Source: Burkholderia stabilis (GTDB lineage: Bacteria > Pseudomonadota > Gammaproteobacteria > Burkholderiales > Burkholderiaceae). Taken from it: a stretch of DNA of 64,000 nt. Of the stretch, positions 41,861-50,940 are shown piece after piece. The notes beneath the pieces are model-generated. The model worked only from the letters and a program-made list of their open reading frames with translations. It did no database searches and was not told where the DNA came from. How positions within the stretch are numbered: the stretch's first letter is position 1; every line of letters starts with the position of its first letter. Location: contig NZ_CP016442.1 in assembly GCF_001742165.1 (NCBI RefSeq), positions 2,542,001 to 2,606,000 on the forward strand, written 5' to 3'. The position numbers were made by a program, and so were the translations under genes.

Positions 41861-43070
41861 GGAAACGCTGATCAATGGACCAACTTCCGAAGTTGCAGGC
41901 GAGATGGCTTCAAATTTTCTGGATGACGAAGCGAATCGGCGCTCAATTCAGTGAATTTGGCGCGTAAGCGAGCCTCCCCTGCTCGCATTTTTCATACGCA
42001 TGACGGACTGCTCCCATGGACCGATCGCAACAGATTTCGCGCAATCACCAGATTCGCCAGAGCGAACAGGCTGAACAGTTGCGCGGTGTTCTTGGCCAAG
42101 CCCTTGTATCGGGTCTTGCGATGCTGAAACAGATTCTTGACGATATGAAACGGATGCTCAACCCGCGAACGGATCTGCGCCTTGGTTCGCTCGAGCGCGA
42201 TCACCAGGTCCTTCAGCGCTCCTTCTTGCATCGCCTTGATCTTTCCCCGCCTGGCAGCGACGTGCCACTTCACGGCCTTGCCCGCCATTTCCTCGCGCTT
42301 GTCGACGCCAATGTAGCCCGCGTCGGCGAACACCTGCTCTTCATGCCCGTGCAGCAGGGCATGAGCTTGCGATACATCCGACACGTTGGCCGCCGTGCCA
42401 ACCACACTGTGAATCAGGCCCGAGTCGGCGTCGACGCCAATGTGGGCTTTCATGCCAAAGTGCCATTCGTTGCCCTTCTTCGTTTGATGCATTTCCGGGT
42501 CACGGCTCTTCCCGGCATTCTTGGTCGACGGCGGCGCTTCAATGATCGTCGCGTCAACCAGCGTGCCTTCCTTCATCATCAGCCCACGCTCGCACAGCGA
42601 GATGCCAATCTCGTCGAACAACTTCCGTGTCAGTTCGTGTTCGATCAGCAGGCGCCGGAACTTCAACAGCGTGGTTGCATCAGGCACGTTCTCGATCGCC
42701 AGATCGATGCCGGCGAAGGCTCGCAGCGTGATGCTGTCATACAGCGCGTCTTCCAGTCCTTCGTCCGACAGTCCGTACCACTGTTGCACGAAGTAGATTC
42801 GCAGCATCCGCTCAAGGCCAATCGGCGGGCGACCTCGCGTGCCCTTCGGATAGTGCGGTTCGATGGCCGACAGCAAGCGCTGCCACGGAACGACCTTCTC
42901 CATCTCTTCCAGGAAGCGTTGGCGCCTCGTCACTCGCTTCTTGCCTGCAATTTCCGCTTCCGCGAAGCCGATCTGCCTCTTCATCGTCGTGGGTCCGTTC
43001 CGTGAGCTGTCTTCTAAACGTCCTCGGCTACGTCTGCGATGACCGCCGAGCCGAATAAATCAGCGTTTCC
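41861..43070 (-). mobile_element. IS5-family insertion sequence, copy 3, between tssJ and tssK
   Basis: The 1210-bp element has the same ends as copies 1 and 2 and TTAA duplications at 41857-41860 and 43071-43074. It lies in the roughly 100-bp gap between tssJ and tssK in the leftward tssJKL operon, and may be polar on tssK and tssL unless transcription starts within the element. Confidence 0.95.
41992..42984 (-). CDS. IS5-family transposase, copy 3
   Basis: The 330-aa protein is identical in translation to the other two copies, with an intact DDE transposase frame. It reads in the same direction as tssJKL, so read-through into tssK is possible. Confidence 0.95.
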   Translation of the reverse strand: MKRQIGFAEAEIAGKKRVTRRQRFLEEMEKVVPWQRLLSAIEPHYPKGTRGRPPIGLERMLRIYFVQQWYGLSDEGLEDALYDSITLRAFAGIDLAIENVPDATTLLKFRRLLIEHELTRKLFDEIGISLCERGLMMKEGTLVDATIIEAPPSTKNAGKSRDPEMHQTKKGNEWHFGMKAHIGVDADSGLIHSVVGTAANVSDVSQAHALLHGHEEQVFADAGYIGVDKREEMAGKAVKWHVAARRGKIKAMQEGALKDLVIALERTKAQIRSRVEHPFHIVKNLFQHRKTRYKGLAKNTAQLFSLFALANLVIARNLLRSVHGSSPSCV

Positions 43071-43104
43071 TTAACTCTTGTTAATTGACATTCGTGCGTC
43101 ACGT

Positions 43105-43716
43105 TTAACCGCAGGAGACCGAAGAAAGCATATTCAGCGGTTGTGAAGGCGCACCCTGTTGCGGTGCGATGACGGTGCCATCGGTGACCGTCATCGCGCA
43201 ATTATGCAGGCCGATGATTATGCCGGATTTCTCCGACTTCACCGGATCGAACGTCAGTTTCCATCGTTGTAGTGCGGGATCGCGGAACAGCGCGACGATG
43301 CCGAATGCCTGCGCTTCGCGCGAAACCTTCTCGGTCGCCGTATAGCGCTGGCCCGGAATCAGCGTGATTTCGCGCACATTCAGCAGGTCGGCGCCGAGCG
43401 CGGCCTTTTCCTTGGTCGGATCGGTAAATGCGTCGAACGGCGCCTGCTGGAACGACGTCGGGTCTTTCAGCGCATAGAGCCGCACGACGAGCGCGAGCGG
43501 TTTGTTGTCGGTCGCGGCATTCAGGTTCGGCGCGGCGGCCAGCGTGATGCCGAGGTTGCGCGGCGGTTTCTGCGCGTCGGGCAACTCGGGCTTGCCGATG
43601 CCGGCTGCCGACATCACGGCGCTCGCGGCCGAACCGAGCAGCGGGGCGGCCGCGCATCCGGCCAGAAGGGCGCAGGCAATGAGCGGCAGCGCGTAGCGAA
43701 TCATGGACGATCTCAT
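43105..43716 (-). CDS. tssJ: T6SS outer-membrane lipoprotein TssJ
   Basis: The 203-aa protein has a lipoprotein signal with lipobox LLAGC (MRSSMIRYALPLIACALLAGC) and the TssJ beta-sandwich (PLALVVRLYALKDPTSFQQA, REITLIPGQRYTATEKV, FGIVALFRDPALQRWKLTF). It anchors the membrane complex to the outer membrane. The start at 43716 is chosen for signal peptide length; an in-frame upstream start at 43797 is unlikely. Its C-terminus is Cys-rich (HNCAMTV ... SSVSCG), perhaps a disulfide. Confidence 0.93.
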   Translation of the reverse strand: MRSSMIRYALPLIACALLAGCAAAPLLGSAASAVMSAAGIGKPELPDAQKPPRNLGITLAAAPNLNAATDNKPLALVVRLYALKDPTSFQQAPFDAFTDPTKEKAALGADLLNVREITLIPGQRYTATEKVSREAQAFGIVALFRDPALQRWKLTFDPVKSEKSGIIIGLHNCAMTVTDGTVIAPQQGAPSQPLNMLSSVSCG

Positions 43717-44090
43717 CGTTGTTTCCGGCGTGCCGCCTTTATCCCTGTCATAACTGCCGGGTATTTCCGCGTTCGCTGCGTATCCCCGGCATTGCACCGT
43801 TCAACTATTAAGCACGCCCGCGTCGTGGCAAGCGTCCGGAAATTTTTTCCGCCGTCCGGGCGGTGCGTCGCGAAACCAGTAAAACTTGCGCATTCCGGCC
43901 GAAAGAAAAACCGCTGCGAGCCAGCAGCGAGAGGCCATTCGAGGGGGTAGCGCCCGGTTTTAAAAGGAATTACTCTTCACACGACGATTGAATTATGAAA
44001 AATTGATCGGTACTATACCCGCGCGCTTCTTGCAAAGCAAAAGAACCAGATTCTCAACGATTTAAAACTCACGCGCCGGTGGATATAACG
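43717..44090. other. Divergent promoter region of the T6SS cluster
   Basis: It lies between tssJ (leftward) and the lipoprotein gene (rightward) with no genes. It holds the promoter-like sequence at 43988-44016 and a run of A/T-rich DNA around 43975-44060 that contrasts with the GC-rich flanks. Confidence 0.6.
43988..44016 (+). promoter_or_regulatory. Putative sigma-70-type promoter for the rightward T6SS operon
   Basis: TTGAAT (43988-43993), a 17-bp spacer and TACTAT (44011-44016) lie about 75 bp before the lipoprotein gene start. Confidence 0.45.
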
Positions 44091-44729
44091 ATGAAAGACC
44101 GTCTCTTCGCAAAACTGTCTGGGGTAGTGGTGGCTTGCGGCGTGATCGCCGGTTGTGCAAGCCAGCCTCCCGCGCCGCCGACTGCGGAAGTGTTCAACAA
44201 GTCGCTGGCCGATGCGGACGCCGTTGCGAAGGCGGGGGACCAGGACAAGGCGCTCGGCCTGTATCAACAGCTCGCGAAGTCGGACCCGACGCGCGAGGAA
44301 CCGTGGTCGCGCATCGCGCAAATCCAGTTCGCACAGAACCATTACGGCCAGGCGATCGTCGCCGCGCAGGAAGCACTGCAGCGCGACGCGACCGATCGTC
44401 AGGCGAAGAGCGTGCTGGCCGTCGCCGGCCTGCGGATCGCGACGCAGTCGCTCGGCGAGCTGCGCCAGGATTCGTCGCTCGCGGGCGACGCGAAGTCCGA
44501 TGCGCAGGCGCTCGCGAAGCAGCTGCGCGACACGCTGGGCGAATCGGCGCTGTTCCCGCCGGAGCAGCGGGCCGTGAAGCCGCGCCCGCCGCGCCGGGTC
44601 GTCCACCGTCCGAAGGGCGGCGGGGCCGCGCCGGCAACCGAGGCGGCCGCCGCTACCGCCACCGCGACGACGCCGACCACCCCGCCGCAAAAGGGCAGCG
44701 CTGACCCGTTCGGCGCACTGCGCAACTGA
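44091..44729 (+). CDS. T6SS-associated TPR lipoprotein
   Basis: The 212-aa protein has a lipoprotein signal ending VIAGC (about residue 20), TPR-like repeats (DKALGLYQQLAKSDPTREEP, HYGQAIVAAQEALQRDATD) and a basic/Pro/Ala-rich tail. Its place at the head of the tssBC operon is usual in Burkholderia T6SS-1 clusters. Role unproved; probably a periplasmic assembly accessory. The ATG at 44091 is preferred over the GTG at 44079. Confidence 0.8.
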   Translation: MKDRLFAKLSGVVVACGVIAGCASQPPAPPTAEVFNKSLADADAVAKAGDQDKALGLYQQLAKSDPTREEPWSRIAQIQFAQNHYGQAIVAAQEALQRDATDRQAKSVLAVAGLRIATQSLGELRQDSSLAGDAKSDAQALAKQLRDTLGESALFPPEQRAVKPRPPRRVVHRPKGGGAAPATEAAAATATATTPTTPPQKGSADPFGALRN

Positions 44730-44773
44730 GCGCAACTGACGCGATAACCACAACTAACCTGGGAGCCGTCGAG

Positions 44774-45289
44774 ATGGCCAAGAAAGAAAGCATTCAGAAA
44801 AGCTTGCAGAAAATACGGCCGCCGCGCGTCCAGCTGACCTACGAGGTCGAGAAGGGCGATGCGATCGAGGTGAAGGAATTGCCGTTCGTCGTCGGGGTCG
44901 TCGGCGATCTGGCAGGCCAGTCCGAAATCGAGCAGCCGAAGCTGCGCGACCGCAAGTTCGTCAATATCGACCGCGACAATTTCGACGACGTGATGAAGGC
45001 GATCGAGCCGCGTGCCGCGTTCCAGGTGGAAAACCGCCTGAGCGAAGGCGGCGGCAAGTTCGCGGTCGACCTGAAGTTCCGCTCGCTGTCGGATTTCAGC
45101 CCGGACGAAGTCGTCGAACAGGTCGAGCCGCTGCGCCGCCTGCTCGAGGCGCGCTCGAAGCTCGCCGACCTGCGCAACAAGCTCGCCGGCAACGACAAGC
45201 TCGAGGATCTGCTGTCCGAGGTGCTGAAGAACACGCAGCAGCTGCAGGAGCTCGCAAAGGGCACCGGCGGCGACAAAGACGGCGAATGA
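44774..45289 (+). CDS. tssB: T6SS contractile sheath small subunit TssB
   Basis: The 171-aa protein (MAKKESIQKSLQKIRPPRVQ) has the TssB/VipA signature LPFVVGVVGDLAG and KFVNIDRDNFDDVM. It polymerises with TssC to form the cytoplasmic sheath. A GGGAG site precedes it; tssC follows 15 bp later. Confidence 0.96.
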   Translation: MAKKESIQKSLQKIRPPRVQLTYEVEKGDAIEVKELPFVVGVVGDLAGQSEIEQPKLRDRKFVNIDRDNFDDVMKAIEPRAAFQVENRLSEGGGKFAVDLKFRSLSDFSPDEVVEQVEPLRRLLEARSKLADLRNKLAGNDKLEDLLSEVLKNTQQLQELAKGTGGDKDGE

Positions 45290-45304
45290 CGACGGAGTGT
45301 TGAG

Positions 45305-46795
45305 ATGAACCAGCAAACGGCTGCGGCCCAAGCGAGCGGCGCGGAATACGCCGCCGGGACTTCGTTGCTCGACGACATCGTCGAGAAGAGCAAGGTCGCG
45401 AAATCCGATTCCGAGCATGCGCGCGCCAAGGACCTGATCGGCGAACTCGTGCACCAGGTGCTCGACGGCACGGTGATCGTGTCGGACAACCTGTCGGCCA
45501 CGATCGACGCGCGCGTCGCGGAACTCGACCGCCTGATTTCCACGCAGCTTTCCGCGGTGATGCACGCGCCGGAATTCCAGCGCCTCGAAAGCACGTGGCG
45601 CGGGATGGATTATCTGGTCAAGGAAAGCAATACGGGCCAGACGATCAAGATCAAGGCGCTGCACGCACCGAAGCGCGACCTCGTGCGCGATTTCAAGGGT
45701 GCGAGCGAGTTCGACCAGAGCGCGCTGTTCAAGAAAGTCTACGAAGAAGAATTCGGCACGTTCGGCGGCTCGCCGTTCGGTGCGTTGATCGGCGATTACG
45801 AGATCTCGCGCCAGCCGGAAGACATGTACTTCATCGAGCAGATGTCGCACGTCGCGGCGGCGGCGCACGCGCCGTTCATCGCGTCGGCGTCGCCGGAGCT
45901 GCTCGGCCTCGAGTCGTTCTCCGACCTCGGCAAGCCGCGCGACCTCGGCAAGGTGTTCGATACGGTCGAATACGCGAAGTGGAAGTCGTTCCGCGACGCG
46001 GAAGATTCGCGCTACGTCGGCCTGACGCTGCCGCGCTTCCTCGGTCGCCTGCCGTTCAATCCGAAGGACGGCCAGACCGCGGAGAACTTCAACTTCGTCG
46101 AAGAGGTGGATGGCACCGATCACGACAAGTATCTGTGGTGCAACGCCGCATGGGCGTTCGCTGCGCGCCTGACGGCAGCGTTCGACGACTTCGGCTGGTG
46201 CGCGGCGATCCGCGGCGTCGAAGGCGGCGGCCTCGTCGAGGATCTGCCGACTCACACGTTCAAGACCGACGACGGCGAAGTCGCGCTGAAGTGCCCGACC
46301 GAAATCGCGATCACCGATCGCCGCGAGAAGGAACTGAGCGACCTCGGCTTCATCCCGCTCGTCCATTGCAAGAACTCAGATTACGCCGCGTTCTTCGCTG
46401 CGCAGTCGGTGCAGAAACCGAAGAAATACAGCACCGACAGCGCGAATGCGAACGCCGTCCTGTCTGCCCAGCTTCAGTACATCTTCTCGGTATCGCGTGT
46501 CGCGCACTACCTGAAGGCGATGATGCGGGACAAGATCGGCAGCTTCGCATCGGCCACGAACGTGGAGACTTTCCTCAACCGGTGGATTTCGCAGTACGTC
46601 CTGCTCGACGACAACGCCTCGCAGGAACAGAAAGCGCAATTCCCGCTGCGCGAGGCATCCATACAAGTGTCGGAGATTCCGGGCAAGCCGGGCTCGTATC
46701 GTTCGGTCGCGTTCCTGCGCCCGCACTTTCAGCTCGACGAACTCTCGATTTCTCTGCGACTTGTCGCTGATCTGCCCAAACCGGCAAATTCATAA
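45305..46795 (+). CDS. tssC: T6SS contractile sheath large subunit TssC
   Basis: The 496-aa protein has the TssC/VipB features: ESTWRGMDYLVKESNTGQTI, GALIGDYEISRQPEDMYFIE, LPRFLGRLPF and the C-terminal sheath strands (YRSVAFLRPHFQLDELSISL). It forms the outer sheath that drives Hcp and the spike out of the cell. ClpV recycles it. Confidence 0.96.
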   Translation: MNQQTAAAQASGAEYAAGTSLLDDIVEKSKVAKSDSEHARAKDLIGELVHQVLDGTVIVSDNLSATIDARVAELDRLISTQLSAVMHAPEFQRLESTWRGMDYLVKESNTGQTIKIKALHAPKRDLVRDFKGASEFDQSALFKKVYEEEFGTFGGSPFGALIGDYEISRQPEDMYFIEQMSHVAAAAHAPFIASASPELLGLESFSDLGKPRDLGKVFDTVEYAKWKSFRDAEDSRYVGLTLPRFLGRLPFNPKDGQTAENFNFVEEVDGTDHDKYLWCNAAWAFAARLTAAFDDFGWCAAIRGVEGGGLVEDLPTHTFKTDDGEVALKCPTEIAITDRREKELSDLGFIPLVHCKNSDYAAFFAAQSVQKPKKYSTDSANANAVLSAQLQYIFSVSRVAHYLKAMMRDKIGSFASATNVETFLNRWISQYVLLDDNASQEQKAQFPLREASIQVSEIPGKPGSYRSVAFLRPHFQLDELSISLRLVADLPKPANS

Positions 46796-46867
46796 GCGAG
46801 TAAAAATCGCCCGGGCGGGCCGCCTGGGTAGGACGTTAAAACCACCTCTTTGGGGAGTCGAAGGGCC

Positions 46868-47371
46868 ATGTTACATATGCACTTGCAGTTTGGTAGTCCG
46901 GCGGTGAAGGGCGAATCCGCGGACAAGGACCATCAGGGCTGGATCGAACTGAAATCGTGGGATCACTCGATCGTTCAGCCGCGTTCGGCAACCGCATCGA
47001 CCGCAGGCGGTCACACGATGACGCGTTGCGAGCACGGCGACATGATTTTCACGAAGGAAATCGATTCGTCGAGCCCGCTGCTGTACCAGCACGCTTCGGG
47101 CGGCACCACGTTCGACGAGGTGACGGTCCATTTCTCGCGCGCAGACGGTGAAGGCAAGCGCGTGCAGTATCTGGAAGTCAAGCTCAAGTACGTGATCATC
47201 TCGAGCATCGCGCCGAGCGTTCGCGAGGAAGGTCTGCCCCTCGAAACGTTCTCGCTGAAGTACGCAGCCGTGCAGTGGAAGCAAACCCAGCAGAAGATCG
47301 GCGGCAACCAGGGCGGCAACACGCAAGGCGCCTGGAGTCTGACGAAGAACGACAAGACCTACGCGGTCTAA
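46868..47371 (+). CDS. hcp: T6SS tube protein Hcp (TssD)
   Basis: The 167-aa protein (MLHMHLQFGSPAVKGESADK) has the Hcp beta-barrel motifs (WDHSIVQPRS, CEHGDMIFTKEIDSSSP, ETFSLKYAAVQWKQTQQKIG). It forms the hexameric tube secreted with the spike. The ATG at 46868 has AAGGG upstream and gives the standard length; the earlier in-frame ATG at 46850 is rejected. Confidence 0.96.
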   Translation: MLHMHLQFGSPAVKGESADKDHQGWIELKSWDHSIVQPRSATASTAGGHTMTRCEHGDMIFTKEIDSSSPLLYQHASGGTTFDEVTVHFSRADGEGKRVQYLEVKLKYVIISSIAPSVREEGLPLETFSLKYAAVQWKQTQQKIGGNQGGNTQGAWSLTKNDKTYAV

Positions 47372-47433
47372 GGTCGGTTGCGGCAACGGGGCGCGCGGCG
47401 TCCCGTTGCCGTTTTCGTTGCAAATACCGGCCA

Positions 47434-47919
47434 ATGAAGCGATTCGAACCCAGTTTTCTCGACAAGCTGTTCGACGACGAACCGCACCTGCCGGCCTCGG
47501 CCGCGATGCGGCAATTGTCGCTGGACGAGCTCAAGAACACGGTCGCCCGCGACGTCGAGGCGATTCTCAACACGCGTATCGCGCACACCGAAAACGAGCT
47601 GGCCGCGCTGCCGGAATGCCAGAAATCGGTGCTGACCTACGGGCTGAACGATTTCGCGGGGCTGAGCCTCGCGAGCCACTACGACCGCGCGTTCATCTGC
47701 AAGTCGATCCAGCAGGCCATCGCGCGCCACGAGCCGCGCCTGCAGCAGGTGCAGGTGACGTTCGAGCTGAACGAGCAGGCCACCAACGCGCTCTATTTCG
47801 CGATCCAGGCGCTGCTCGTCGTGCATCCGGCCGAGGAGCCGGTCAGTTTCGACGCGATGCTGCAACCGTCGACGCTGCAGTATTCGGTCACGCGCGCACG
47901 CGCCGCAAGAATGCAGTAA
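47434..47919 (+). CDS. tssE: T6SS baseplate protein TssE (gp25-like)
   Basis: The 161-aa protein (MKRFEPSFLDKLFDDEPHLP) has the gp25-like EVxR-type region VARDVEAILNTRIAHTENEL and TYGLNDFAGLSL. It links baseplate to sheath. An in-frame earlier start at 47275 would overlap hcp and is rejected. Confidence 0.94.
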   Translation: MKRFEPSFLDKLFDDEPHLPASAAMRQLSLDELKNTVARDVEAILNTRIAHTENELAALPECQKSVLTYGLNDFAGLSLASHYDRAFICKSIQQAIARHEPRLQQVQVTFELNEQATNALYFAIQALLVVHPAEEPVSFDAMLQPSTLQYSVTRARAARMQ

Positions 47920-47996
47920 ATCAAGCCGCCGAGCGGGCCGGACCGCCCGGTGATGGTTCAGGGTCCGGCAGGAAATATTGAGGTTCGGGGTCGTCG

Positions 47997-49832
47997 ATGG
48001 AAGAATTGCTGCCGTATTACGAGCGCGAATTATCGTTTTTGCGGCGCTATTCGCGAGATTTCGCCGAACGCTATCCGAAGATCGCGGCACGGCTCGCGTT
48101 GTCCGGCGAGCATTGCGAGGATCCGCACGTCGAGCGGATGATCGAGTCGTTCGCGCTGCTCGGCGCGCGCATCAACAAGAAGCTCGACGACGATTACCCC
48201 GAATTCACCGAAGCGCTGCTGGAAGTGCTGTATCCGCACTACCTGCGGCCGTTCCCGTCGTGCTCGATCGCGCAGTTCACGCCTGCATCGCCCGGCCAGC
48301 AGACCGAACCGGTCGTGATCGATCGCGGCACCGAGCTGAAGAGCCGTCCGATCCGCGGCGTGCAGTGCCGCTTCCGCACCGCCTACGACGTGACGCTCGC
48401 GCCGATCCGCATCTCGGAAGCGCGCTACACGCCGGTCGCGCTCGCGCCGAGCGCGACGGTGCTGCCGTCCAACGCGACGGGCGTGATCTCGATCACGTTC
48501 GAATCGCTCGCCGCGCAGCTCGATCTCGGCGCGCTGAAGCTGTCGACGTTGCGCGCGCACCTGCACGGCGAGCAGTCGTTCGTCGCCGCGCTGACCGACT
48601 GCCTGTTCGTCAACGTGCTCGGCGCGTACGTCGAGCCCGAACGCAACGGCCGCTGGACGCCGCTGCGCAAGCTGCCGATCGCGCAGGCCGGCTTCGCCGA
48701 GGACGACGCGCTGATCGACTACCCGGCGAAATCGCATCCCGCGTATCGCCTGCTCACCGAATACTTCGCGTTCCCCGACAAGTTCGATTTCGTCGATTTC
48801 GACCTCGCGGCGATTGCGCGCGCGTCGGGCCGCTGCCAGCGCGCGACGCTGCACCTCGTGCTGCAGGACGTGCGCAGCGATTCGCACGTCGCGCGGCTGC
48901 TCGAACTGCTGACGGCGAGCCATTTCCGGCTGTTCTGCACGCCGATCGTCAACCTGTTCCGCCAGCACGGCGAGCCGATCCGCATCACGCACCGCGCGGT
49001 GTCCTACCCGGTGATCGCGGAGGCGCGGCGCGCGTTCGCGTACGAGGTGTACTCGATCGACTCGGTGAAGCTCGTCAGGCAGCAGGCGCACGAAGAGTCG
49101 GTGATCGAGTTCCGGCCGTTCTATTCGCTGCATCACGGCGAAGCGGCGCGGATCGGCCATTACTGGTTCGCGCGCCGCAACGACTGGGTCGCGCAGAAGA
49201 GCCCCGGCTACGAAACCGAGATTTCGATCGTCGACATCGATTTCGAGCCGACCTCGCCGCAGACCGACACGCTGAGCCTCGACCTCACCTGCACGAACCG
49301 CGACCTGCCGGCGATGCTCGCGTTCGGCCTCGAAGGCGGCGACCTGTTCCAGGAAGGCGGCGCGCAGACGAGCGGCATCGCGCTGCTGCGCCGGCCGACG
49401 CAGAGCGTGCGCTTCGAGCGCGGCCGCGCCGCGCACTGGCGCCTCGTGTCGCATCTCGCGCTCAATCATGTATCGCTGGTCGCGCACGGCCTCGCGCCGC
49501 TGAAGGAAATGCTGACGCTGTACGACCTGCGGCGCACCGCCGTGTCGATGCGCCAGATCGACGGCCTGGTCGGCGTCGAGCAGCGCGGCGCCGTGCAGTG
49601 GCTGCCCGGCAAGCCGTTCGCGACCTTCGTGCGCGGCGTCGAGATCCGGCTGACGATCGACGAGGAGCATTTCGTCGGCGCGAGCCTTGCGTCGTTCGTG
49701 CGCGTGCTCGACAGCTTCTTCGGCCTGTATGTCCACCTCAACAGTTTCGTTCAACTAGTCGTCGTGTCGAAGCGCACCGGCGAGGAGATCATCCGATGCA
49801 AGCCCCGGACCGGCGAATCGATCCTGGCGTAG
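47997..49832 (+). CDS. tssF: T6SS baseplate protein TssF
   Basis: The 611-aa protein starts MEELLPYYERELSFLRRYSR and has the family's PKIAARLALSGEHCEDPHVE and YPHYLRPFPSCSIAQF. It forms baseplate wedges with TssG and TssK. It overlaps tssG by 37 bp. Confidence 0.96.
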   Translation: MEELLPYYERELSFLRRYSRDFAERYPKIAARLALSGEHCEDPHVERMIESFALLGARINKKLDDDYPEFTEALLEVLYPHYLRPFPSCSIAQFTPASPGQQTEPVVIDRGTELKSRPIRGVQCRFRTAYDVTLAPIRISEARYTPVALAPSATVLPSNATGVISITFESLAAQLDLGALKLSTLRAHLHGEQSFVAALTDCLFVNVLGAYVEPERNGRWTPLRKLPIAQAGFAEDDALIDYPAKSHPAYRLLTEYFAFPDKFDFVDFDLAAIARASGRCQRATLHLVLQDVRSDSHVARLLELLTASHFRLFCTPIVNLFRQHGEPIRITHRAVSYPVIAEARRAFAYEVYSIDSVKLVRQQAHEESVIEFRPFYSLHHGEAARIGHYWFARRNDWVAQKSPGYETEISIVDIDFEPTSPQTDTLSLDLTCTNRDLPAMLAFGLEGGDLFQEGGAQTSGIALLRRPTQSVRFERGRAAHWRLVSHLALNHVSLVAHGLAPLKEMLTLYDLRRTAVSMRQIDGLVGVEQRGAVQWLPGKPFATFVRGVEIRLTIDEEHFVGASLASFVRVLDSFFGLYVHLNSFVQLVVVSKRTGEEIIRCKPRTGESILA

Positions 49833-50896
49833 TCGACGCGCTGCTCGACGAGCCGCACCGCTTCGAGTTTTTCCAGGCGGTGCGCGTGCTCGAAGGGCTG
49901 TTCGCGCGACAGGCGTCGGACGCGCCCGGCGCATGGCGGCAGGGCGACGTCGTCGCGCAGCGCATCGAATTCCGCAACACGCTGTCGCTCGGTTTTCCGC
50001 CGAGCGAGATCGAAGGCGTGCGCTCGTTCGACGACGACGGCACGCTGCTCGACTCGGGCGAGCAGCGCGGCGCCGCGCTCGCGGCCGGCGAACTCGGCCA
50101 CGTCGAGCTGACGCCCGCGTTCTTCGGGCTGCTCGGCGGGCAGGGCGCGCTGCCGCTGCATTACACCGAGCAGATCGTCGCGCGCGAGCACCTGCGGCGC
50201 GATCACGCGGCGCGCGCGTTCTTCGACGTGTTCTCGAACCGCGCGACCGCGCTGTTCTATGCGGCGTGGAAGAAATACCGGCTGCCGTTCCATTACGAGC
50301 TCGACCGTGACGAGCGCTACCTGCCGCTGTTGCTCGCAATCGCGGGGGTGCCGAGCGACGAGGTGCGCGACAGCCTCGCGGCCGGCGCGGGCGGCGTGCT
50401 CGACGAGGCCGTCGCCGGCTACGCGCTGGCCGCGCGGCACCGGCCGATGTCGGCCGCGTACCTGCAGCGCACGCTGTCCGACTATTTCCGCGTGCCGGTG
50501 AAGATCGATCAGTTCGTCGGCAAGTGGTACGACGTGCCGCCCGACCAGCTGAGCGTGCTCGGCGAGGTCAACGCGGTGCTCGGCGCAACCGCGCTGGTCG
50601 GCGAGCGCGTGTGGCAACGCGACATGCGCGCGCGGATCGTCGTCGGCCCGCTGTCCAAGCGCGACTACGAGGCGTTCCTGCCCGGCGGCGCGCAGGCCGT
50701 CGCGCTCGAACGGATGCTGACGCTGCTTGCCGGCGTCACGCTCGAATACGAGGTGAAGCTCGTGCTGAAGCGCACCGAGGTGGGCGCGAGCGTGCTCGGC
50801 GCGGGCTCGCGGCTCGGCTGGGACGCGTTCCTCTGCACGCGCGACGCGATCGTCGACCGTTCCGACGCACGCTACGAACTGCACGTGATTCACTGA
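49796..50896 (+). CDS. tssG: T6SS baseplate protein TssG
   Basis: The 366-aa protein starts MQAPDRRIDPGVVDALLDEP and contains FFQAVRVLEGL, RIEFRNTLSLGFPPSEI and LPLHYTEQIVAREHLRRDHA, all TssG marks. It is translated from within the end of tssF (37-bp overlap) and partners TssF in the baseplate. Confidence 0.95.
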   Translation: MQAPDRRIDPGVVDALLDEPHRFEFFQAVRVLEGLFARQASDAPGAWRQGDVVAQRIEFRNTLSLGFPPSEIEGVRSFDDDGTLLDSGEQRGAALAAGELGHVELTPAFFGLLGGQGALPLHYTEQIVAREHLRRDHAARAFFDVFSNRATALFYAAWKKYRLPFHYELDRDERYLPLLLAIAGVPSDEVRDSLAAGAGGVLDEAVAGYALAARHRPMSAAYLQRTLSDYFRVPVKIDQFVGKWYDVPPDQLSVLGEVNAVLGATALVGERVWQRDMRARIVVGPLSKRDYEAFLPGGAQAVALERMLTLLAGVTLEYEVKLVLKRTEVGASVLGAGSRLGWDAFLCTRDAIVDRSDARYELHVIH

Positions 50897-50940
50897 TTCC
50901 AAACGACAACAAACACGCAATCGAACCTGAGATCGACGCC

